Below are positions 1 through 5,421 of a stretch of 7,164 nt of DNA, piece after piece. The stretch lies in NCBI GenBank assembly GCA_902494685.1, contig CABUUE010000078.1, positions 1 to 7,164 of the forward strand, read 5' to 3'. The translations under genes and the position numbers were made by a program. The notes under the pieces are model-generated. The model was not told the DNA's origin and did no database searches. It was given only the letters and a program-made list of their open reading frames with translations. This stretch comes from an uncultured Collinsella sp. Lineage in GTDB: Bacteria > Actinomycetota > Coriobacteriia > Coriobacteriales > Coriobacteriaceae. Every line of letters begins with the position of its first letter. Position 1 is the stretch's first letter.

Positions 1-444
1 AGACACGATGGAGAACAGCGTCTCTTTATCGTCCTGCGAGAGCACCAGCTTGTAGCGTGCCAGACCGTTGTAGTCGTCATCGTTAAAGAGGTAATTTTTC
101 CTCAGCGCCGAGATTTTGAGGTCGCCAAGGAAGCCAGCCTTGTCGGGGTTGCTCTCCAAATAGTCAGCCAAAGCTGCAATCATCAACGAAAACGTCGTCA
201 TGCGCTGCTGTCCGTCAATCAGAAGCACGCGCGAAATGCTCGTGGCAGAGCTCTCGGACTCGGGGATATAAAGCATTGACCCCACGAAGTGCGATACGCC
301 ATCACGACCCGCTCGCATGACGTCATCCCAAAGCACCTCGCACTCTTTTACACTCCACGAGTAAACTCGCTGGTACACGGGAATGACAAACTGCATCTTC
401 GCCACGCCCATAAGGTCGAGTAGATTTGCCTCGGTTGCTTTCAT
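1..444 (-). CDS. DUF262 / GmrSD N-terminal-domain protein, 3' end outside window
   Basis: Only the first 148 codons are visible; the frame stays open to the left edge. The start ATG at 444 has AAAGGGG 9 bases upstream and gives the opening usual for this family. Landmarks are IPVYQR at residues 21-26 with W30 following, a conserved HFVGS at 52-56, and IDGQQR at 76-81 followed by MTT. The DGQQR motif marks DUF262, the N-terminal domain of GmrS, SspE and BrxU. In those proteins it is linked to nucleotide hydrolysis and to restriction of DNA with modified bases or backbones. A C-terminal HNH-type DUF1524 nuclease domain is often present, but here it would lie outside the window. The gene follows hsdR by 39 bases on the same strand and is probably part of the operon. 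Domain assignment is firm; a role as a second restriction activity is inference. Confidence 0.9.
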   Translation of the reverse strand, partial: MKATEANLLDLMGVAKMQFVIPVYQRVYSWSVKECEVLWDDVMRAGRDGVSHFVGSMLYIPESESSATSISRVLLIDGQQRMTTFSLMIAALADYLESNPDKAGFLGDLKISALRKNYLFNDDDYNGLARYKLVLSQDDKETLFSIVS

Positions 445-453
445 TTGCGGTTG

Positions 454-460
454 CCCCTTT
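454..460 (-). promoter_or_regulatory. Ribosome binding site of the DUF262 gene
   Basis: AAAGGGG on the minus strand, 9 bases before the ATG at 444, inside the 39-base gap after hsdR. This supports the ATG at 444 over the internal Met at codon 12. The gap contains no inverted repeat with a T-tract, so I see no terminator separating this gene from hsdR. Confidence 0.6.
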
Positions 461-483
461 TTCCAACATCAATCTCAGGAATC

Positions 484-3400
484 CTACTTGAATTTCTCAA
501 CCAGCAGCTGCCCGATGGCGCTCATCATGGCGCGATACTTCTCACTGTCCTCAAAGAGGCTGGTAAAGGAGTCCGTGTTCTCCACATAGGCGCGGCGAGC
601 CTCCTCATCGAACACCTTGGGCAGCAGGCTTGATTCGAAGACCTGTCTGCCGTCGCGACGGATGGTGTCGGCGACCTGCGGGTTTTCGGCGATACGCTTC
701 CACAGCGTGTCGATAACCACACGATCTCCCTCGGTGAAGTTGCCAGCCCACTGCTCGTTGAACTTATCCACGAGCACCTGCAGCGGGTCGCGCTTCTTAT
801 CGGGCGTCACGGTCTTGGCCGCGCCACCGGGATCGAGCACGCCGCCGCCAGGCTCAAGCGAAATGCTGCCCTCGAACTCCTGCTTGAGCTTGTAGAAGCG
901 CATCTCGACCTTGTCGTCCACAGCCTCGACGGGGATCTTCTCGACCTTGAGGAGGTGGCGCAGATAGCTTAAATACACGTATTCCTTATGCAGGTCTCGG
1001 TCAAACATGCGCACGATCTGGGTGATGTAGGTGTACCACTTGCAGAAGCTACGCACCTTGCGACGAACCTGATAGCGTTCATCGTCGTTCAACTCGTTAT
1101 AACGCGCGACCGCCGGCTTCAAAACGGCCGCGAGCTTACCCTGCACGTTGCTCTGCGATTTACCCTTGCCATCGGTGAAGACTATCTCGGCAGCGGCCTC
1201 AATGTCAGACTCGTCATAGAGCCCGTAACCGCGAATATCGGTCTGCACCTGATAGAGGAGGTCGGTGTTAATCTGCTCGGAAAGCGACGTCTCGGTGTAG
1301 AAGCGTTCGAAAGCCTTCTGGATGTCCTCGGGCTTGTTCACGAAGTCGAGGATGTAGGTGTCCTCCTTGTCCGGGTGGATGCGGTTGACGCGGCAGAGCG
1401 TCTGGACGGCCTTCACGTCCTTGAGCTTCTTGTCCACCACCAGCGTGTGCAGCAGCGGCTCGTCAAAGCCCGTCTGGTACTTCTCGGCAACAACAAGCAC
1501 GTCCCCATAGTTGTGGAACTCGGCCTTCGTTTGGCTCTCGGCGACGCGTTGTCCATCGTGGCCGACGTTGATGACCGGCTCGGTGTACTCGGGACCGTCG
1601 GGGCCGTCAGCCGGGTCGCTAATGGCGCCCGAGAACGCCACCAGCACCTCGATATCATCGTAGCCCTTCTTCTGCATGTAGCGCTTGATCTCGTGGTAGT
1701 AGCGAACCGTCGCGAGGCGCGAGGCCGTGACCACCATCATCTTGCCCTTGCCGCGGATTTTGGTGCGTGTCACATTGCGGAATGTCTCCACGATGATCTC
1801 GGCTTTCTGGCCGAGGGCATAGGGGTGCAGCTCCTTATACTTGCGGAGCAGCTTGAGCGTGGGGCTGCTCGGTACGTCGGGATTGTCGGGGACCGTGCGT
1901 GCGAGCTCGACGGCCTCCGAATAACTCACGTAGTTGGCGAGGGGGTCCATAATGAAGCCCTCCTCTATCGCCTGGCGCATCGAGTAGACGTGGAACGGGT
2001 GGAAGGACCCGTCAGGCCACTCATCGCCGAAGATCTCGAGCGTCTGTTCCTTTGGCGTGGCGGTAAAGGCAACGAAGGTCAGGTTCTTGTGACGGCCGTG
2101 GCTCGCGAGCTCGTCGGCGAGCTGGTCCTCCCAATCGGCTGCGGCGTCCTCGGCTTCCGCCTCGATCTCAGCGTACTCCTCGAGCGCGTCGCGCTTGTCG
2201 GCAAGGGCGCTCTTGAGCTTGAGCGCGCTCGTTCCCGTCTGGGACGAATGTGCCTCGTCGACGATGATGGCGAAGCGCTTACCCTTGCTCTCGACCTGCT
2301 CGTAGATCACGGGGAACTTCTGAAGGGTCGAGACGATGAGACGAGCGCCGCCGTTGATGGCGTCCCGCAGGTCGGCCGAGGTCTTGTCCTTGCCGATGGT
2401 CACGACCGAGCCGATGGCGTGATCGAAGCCCGAGATGGTCTCCTGCAGCTGGCTGTCGAGCACTCGGCGGTCGGTGACGACGACCACGGAGTCGAACAGC
2501 GGGGTGTCATCCACAAAGAGGGATGCAAGGCGATAGGCCGTCCAGGCGATGCTGTTCGACTTGCCCGACCCCGCCGAATGCTGCACGAGGTAGTTCTTGC
2601 CCGTCCCGTTCGCGCGCACGTCGGCGATGACCTTACGCACGGAGTCGAGCTGGTGGTAACGGGGGAAGATGATGCGCTCCTTCTTGCGCTTCACCTCGTT
2701 GCCGCGCGCATCGAGCTCTGTCTCTTCCTTGACCTCCAGGTGGAGGAACTTGTTGACGATATCGAGCAGGCTGTCCTTCTGCAGGGCGACCTCCCACAAG
2801 TGGCTCGTGGCATAACCGTCGGGATTTGCGGGGTTGCCGGCGCCGCCGTCGTTTCCCGCCCCGGCGGAGCCCTGGTTGAACGGCAGGAAGAAGGTCTTCG
2901 CGCCCTCCAGCTTGGTGGTCATGTAGACATTTTCGAGATCGACGGCGAAAAAGGCCACCATGCGCGTGTTGAACTTGAGACAGCGACACCTCGGGTCGCG
3001 GTCCTCGCGCCACTGGCGCATGGCATTCTCAACGTCTTGGCCGGTGAACTGGTCCTTGAGCTCTATGCCCACCAGGGGGATGCCGTTCACGTCCAGGACC
3101 ATGTCGATGGTCTGGTTGCCCGTCTCGGCGAAGTGGAACTGGCGGATGCAGCGGCAGACGTTCTTGGCATAGTGGTCGGCGGCGCTTTCGTTAAGCCCGC
3201 TCTCCGGCTTGAAGAATACGACCTTGAAAGGAATTCCTCGGTGCTTGAAGCCGTGTTTGAGCACCGCGACCATACCCAGGCGGTCGACGGCGTCGTTGAA
3301 GACCTTGGCGAACTTCGCCGTGGAATCGGAGTTGCACATGCGCTCGAAGCGATCCCACGCCTTGGGCTGCGTCGTCTGGATGAAGTTGACCAGGGTGGCG

Positions 3401-3576
3401 GCGTCGAGCGCACGGTCACGATGCTCCATGTAGCCGCCGCCGACCATCTGATAGGTGCCGTCCTCGACGTAGAGGAGCGAATGCCTGTCGTCGCACTTGA
3501 AGAAACCGCCCTCAGGCGAGCAGAGAAACGACTCGATGTCCTCTTCGAGGTTCTTTTCCTTTGTCTGCGCAGGCAT
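484..3576 (-). CDS. hsdR: Type I restriction enzyme R subunit (HsdR), nuclease and translocase
   Basis: The product is 1030 residues, complete, and close to EcoR124I HsdR in length. It is the ATP-driven motor and nuclease of the type I complex and binds the HsdM/HsdS methyltransferase. The PD-(D/E)XK nuclease core is D158 followed by E172-L173-K174, then the TGQ and RQW...DRDP segment (about 178-195). Helicase motifs follow in order: YHQ 307-309, Walker A HSAGSGKS 333-340, DEAH 440-443, TATP 505-508, YQTGFDEP 700-707 (motif V) and QTLCRVNR 725-732 (motif VI). An acidic helical insertion (about 460-490) follows the DEAH motif, and the region after about 760 is the helical C-terminal part. No key residue is missing. 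The start ATG lies 1 base after the preceding stop, with TGAGG 7 bases upstream. Two CxC pairs (C141/C143, C197/C199) flank the nuclease core. Stop codon TAG. Confidence 0.97.
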   Translation of the reverse strand: MPAQTKEKNLEEDIESFLCSPEGGFFKCDDRHSLLYVEDGTYQMVGGGYMEHRDRALDAATLVNFIQTTQPKAWDRFERMCNSDSTAKFAKVFNDAVDRLGMVAVLKHGFKHRGIPFKVVFFKPESGLNESAADHYAKNVCRCIRQFHFAETGNQTIDMVLDVNGIPLVGIELKDQFTGQDVENAMRQWREDRDPRCRCLKFNTRMVAFFAVDLENVYMTTKLEGAKTFFLPFNQGSAGAGNDGGAGNPANPDGYATSHLWEVALQKDSLLDIVNKFLHLEVKEETELDARGNEVKRKKERIIFPRYHQLDSVRKVIADVRANGTGKNYLVQHSAGSGKSNSIAWTAYRLASLFVDDTPLFDSVVVVTDRRVLDSQLQETISGFDHAIGSVVTIGKDKTSADLRDAINGGARLIVSTLQKFPVIYEQVESKGKRFAIIVDEAHSSQTGTSALKLKSALADKRDALEEYAEIEAEAEDAAADWEDQLADELASHGRHKNLTFVAFTATPKEQTLEIFGDEWPDGSFHPFHVYSMRQAIEEGFIMDPLANYVSYSEAVELARTVPDNPDVPSSPTLKLLRKYKELHPYALGQKAEIIVETFRNVTRTKIRGKGKMMVVTASRLATVRYYHEIKRYMQKKGYDDIEVLVAFSGAISDPADGPDGPEYTEPVINVGHDGQRVAESQTKAEFHNYGDVLVVAEKYQTGFDEPLLHTLVVDKKLKDVKAVQTLCRVNRIHPDKEDTYILDFVNKPEDIQKAFERFYTETSLSEQINTDLLYQVQTDIRGYGLYDESDIEAAAEIVFTDGKGKSQSNVQGKLAAVLKPAVARYNELNDDERYQVRRKVRSFCKWYTYITQIVRMFDRDLHKEYVYLSYLRHLLKVEKIPVEAVDDKVEMRFYKLKQEFEGSISLEPGGGVLDPGGAAKTVTPDKKRDPLQVLVDKFNEQWAGNFTEGDRVVIDTLWKRIAENPQVADTIRRDGRQVFESSLLPKVFDEEARRAYVENTDSFTSLFEDSEKYRAMMSAIGQLLVEKFK

Positions 3577-3577
3577 G

Positions 3578-4141
3578 CTACAACCTCATCTCTCTCAACT
3601 CGCGACCAAAGAGAGCGAGCCACGGAAATATGCTCTTGTTTAGCACCATGTACATCTTCGCGCGCTGCTTTTCCGTCGGTGCCGTCCTCTTGTTGAACAT
3701 ATCCACCATGAACTCGTAATCGTTTCGACCGTCATAACCGTTGTACCTATTGGCCGGAAAGGCGCCCCTCTCGTAAAGGAAAGCGTAGAGGCGTCGAGAA
3801 AACAGATCCCTGTTCATGCCATCGAGTCGCACGCCCGGCTTCCTCGCCTCAAGGGCTTCCAGCAGCTTGATCGCTGCCTTCCAGCCCTCAACCTCGTTCT
3901 TGAGCTCATCATTTTCAAACTTAAGGATGCAGGTGGAGCCTATTGGCGAGAGCTCTTTCCCGTTGACGGAATTTTTGATTGTGAACTCATACCTGATGCC
4001 CTCATGCCCGCAAAGACACTCTCCGGAGGTGTTCCCATTGTCATGGCACCCCACCACGTGCCATTCGGAAACGGCAATATCCCACGTTTTCGACGACGAC
4101 GCCTCCAGCACGATGCCCGGAAGACGATAGGAATCGCCCAT
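3578..4141 (-). CDS. Uncharacterised 187-aa protein with a four-cysteine N-terminal region, between hsdS and hsdR
   Basis: I do not recognise a named gene. The product is 187 residues with exactly four cysteines, C32, C42, C44 and C71. C42-x-C44-G45 opens a segment with a beta-like stretch RYEFTIKN (50-57), then NGKEL and PIGSTC (66-71). The spacing suggests a small zinc-binding fold; H28, H33 and H46 are alternative ligands. From memory, similar CxCG...N...G...C segments occur in small uncharacterised bacterial and viral proteins, but I could not verify this. Residues 76-100 are a charged helix. The C-terminal half has an aromatic-rich stretch (114-149) and a PTEKQ motif at 155-159. There is no signal peptide or membrane segment, so the protein is probably cytoplasmic. 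GGGAGG lies 8 bases before the ATG. The gene sits 3 bases after hsdS and 1 base before hsdR, which argues that it is a real, co-translated gene that could affect HsdR assembly or activity. That role is inference. Confidence 0.88.
   Translation of the reverse strand: MGDSYRLPGIVLEASSSKTWDIAVSEWHVVGCHDNGNTSGECLCGHEGIRYEFTIKNSVNGKELSPIGSTCILKFENDELKNEVEGWKAAIKLLEALEARKPGVRLDGMNRDLFSRRLYAFLYERGAFPANRYNGYDGRNDYEFMVDMFNKRTAPTEKQRAKMYMVLNKSIFPWLALFGRELREMRL
3584..3588 (-). promoter_or_regulatory. Ribosome binding site of hsdR inside the upstream gene
   Basis: TGAGG lies 7 bases before the hsdR ATG at 3576 and forms part of the last sense codons of the small upstream gene, whose TAG stop is at 3580-3578. 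Stop and start are 1 base apart, so hsdR translation is probably coupled to the small gene. Confidence 0.65.
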
Positions 4142-4144
4142 TGG

Positions 4145-5419
4145 CTACACCTCCCGCTTTCCGGTGACGGTCTCGTAGATGAGCGACTGCTTGTACGCTT
4201 TGAGGTCGGTGATGATAGCCTGCTTGGCAGCGATATCGGCATCGATCTGGGTGCACTTCTCGTCCAAGTAGTCCGCAATGAGACGCTGTTCGGAGAGAGG
4301 GGGCAATGGCACAAACGCCCGAGCCAATACGTTAGCGGCAAGATTTGCGCTCGTTGCACCAATGGCAGTAGCCATGGCTTGATTGGTGGTAGATGAGCAC
4401 GTAAGCGCATAGCTAAGCCACTCGGGAGCGCAGCAAATGGGTCTAGCGACAGTCAGCGAAGAAGCAACCGTGCCGCAGTTCTCCGTTCGGTTCAACGAGC
4501 ATTTGCCAACGCTTCCGCGCAAACAAAAGACGACATCACCGCGCCGTAGCTTCACACCCTTAAGTGAATCGTACTTATCTTGCGAAATGTACTTCGAAAA
4601 GACGTCGGGAAGATAACGACCATTGAGGTCGCCAGACGTAATAAACGGAATTCCAGCCTCTTGAATGTCGTCGCCTGAAGGGTAGCTGTCACTTCTATCT
4701 CCGTTGAGAAATACAGCGAGACGCTTCACCATCACGAGGCCCCAGTTCGCATTCATTTTTCCTATCGCCGGGACTCCGCTTTCTTTCACTTTGAAAGCGT
4801 TACACGTACCGTAAACAATGGCTCGTTTAACCACATCGTTTTGATACGCCCTGTACTCTTCAATAGACTGCTCGGCGGTGGAGACGGCGCGGTCGATTTC
4901 GGCGCACTTATCGTCCAGGTATTCCGCGATGCGGCGCTGCTCATCGAGGGGAGGCATGGGTAGCACTTGGGCTGCAAAGTCCTCGAACTTGATTGTTTTG
5001 CCTTCGCGGATGCCCAACGTTAGTGAATTCATATGGTCAATAAACGACGGCGACTTAAACAAGTACTTATAGAACTGATAGTCGATTGGCTTTATTGAGC
5101 GAAACGTTTGGTAAGCAGGCGAACAGACCCCTTCGAAGTCGGAGCGCTCGAAGCCGCCCTGGAAGCTGCGCAGGCTGATTACAAAATCATTCCTGTGAAC
5201 CGTACGGAATCTACTTAGGTCGGTATCGTCCTTAACGCGAACAACACCTTCAAGCCTATCCTGAGGCCACATGCCATGCTTCTGGGTCGCTGCCAAAAGC
5301 GTAAGGTCATCGTTGCCCCTGTCGTTGGTGAGTTTAAACAGGCGCTTAGCCCTATGCAATTTCCACCTCGAGGGGGCCTCGCCGAGCCACTCGACGCCAC
5401 TGTCCTTCATCTCCCGCAT
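4145..5419 (-). CDS. hsdS: Type I restriction-modification specificity subunit (HsdS)
   Basis: The product is 424 residues, the usual length for a complete HsdS. It recognises the two halves of the split target and holds the complex together. Two pseudo-repeats are visible. Half one opens with MKDSGVEWLGE...W (4-19), carries a target-recognition domain to about 150, and ends in conserved region 1 (PPLDEQRRIAEYLDDKC, 156-172, then a long helix to about 203). Half two opens with VKESGVPAIGK...W (211-226), has a second, different recognition domain (about 227-370), and ends in conserved region 2 (PPLSEQRLIADYLDEKC, 373-389, plus helix). The target cannot be read from the sequence. The ATG at 5419 was chosen because GGAGAGG lies 10 bases upstream; the Met at codon 4 would have its purine run too close. 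The start is 2 bases after the hsdM stop. Parts of the recognition domains are clearly lower in GC than hsdM and hsdR, which fits domain exchange. Confidence 0.96.
   Translation of the reverse strand: MREMKDSGVEWLGEAPSRWKLHRAKRLFKLTNDRGNDDLTLLAATQKHGMWPQDRLEGVVRVKDDTDLSRFRTVHRNDFVISLRSFQGGFERSDFEGVCSPAYQTFRSIKPIDYQFYKYLFKSPSFIDHMNSLTLGIREGKTIKFEDFAAQVLPMPPLDEQRRIAEYLDDKCAEIDRAVSTAEQSIEEYRAYQNDVVKRAIVYGTCNAFKVKESGVPAIGKMNANWGLVMVKRLAVFLNGDRSDSYPSGDDIQEAGIPFITSGDLNGRYLPDVFSKYISQDKYDSLKGVKLRRGDVVFCLRGSVGKCSLNRTENCGTVASSLTVARPICCAPEWLSYALTCSSTTNQAMATAIGATSANLAANVLARAFVPLPPLSEQRLIADYLDEKCTQIDADIAAKQAIITDLKAYKQSLIYETVTGKREV
4148..4303 (-). repeat. HsdS conserved region 2 (C-terminal copy of the internal repeat)
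   Basis: Encodes residues 373-424, PPLSEQRLIADYLDEKC plus a helix ending in LKAYKQSLIYETVTG. It is the degenerate counterpart of the segment at 4811-4954. In HsdS proteins such segments form the long helices that set the spacing between the two half-sites. The two copies are similar at protein level and only partly at DNA level, so they do not look like recent duplicates. Confidence 0.8.
4150..4155 (-). promoter_or_regulatory. Ribosome binding site of the 187-aa gene
   Basis: GGGAGG lies 8 bases before the ATG at 4141, within the last codons of hsdS (Arg-Glu-Val-stop). This near-consensus site is among the strongest in the window, so the small gene should be well translated and the start is well supported. 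Confidence 0.75.
4811..4954 (-). repeat. HsdS conserved region 1 (central copy of the internal repeat)
   Basis: Encodes residues 156-203, PPLDEQRRIAEYLDDKC followed by a helix of the form SIEEYRAYQNDVVKRAIVYG. It matches conserved region 2 position by position over the EQR.IA.YLD.KC..ID core. This pairing confirms a full two-domain HsdS rather than a half-length one. Confidence 0.8.
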
Positions 5420-5421
5420 TG

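Noticed and set aside
445..483. Terminator or promoter between hsdR and the DUF262 gene
   Set aside because: The 39 bases contain a ribosome site but no inverted repeat with a T-run and no clear -35/-10 pair.
383..633. Two short plus-strand frames over the hsdR / DUF262 junction
   Set aside because: They overlap the coding sequence of hsdR and the DUF262 gene on the other strand and show no protein-like motif.
988..3696. A 902-codon open frame on the plus strand
   Set aside because: It lies antisense to hsdR, whose catalytic and helicase motifs are all intact. The plus-strand translation is rich in Val, Leu, Arg and Ala with no recognisable domain, as expected for the mirror of a GC-rich gene.
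4145..5419. Possible invertible (phase-variable) hsdS
   Set aside because: I see no second hsdS copy, inverted repeat pair or recombinase in the window, and the internal conserved regions are direct, diverged repeats. Sequence outside the window could change this.
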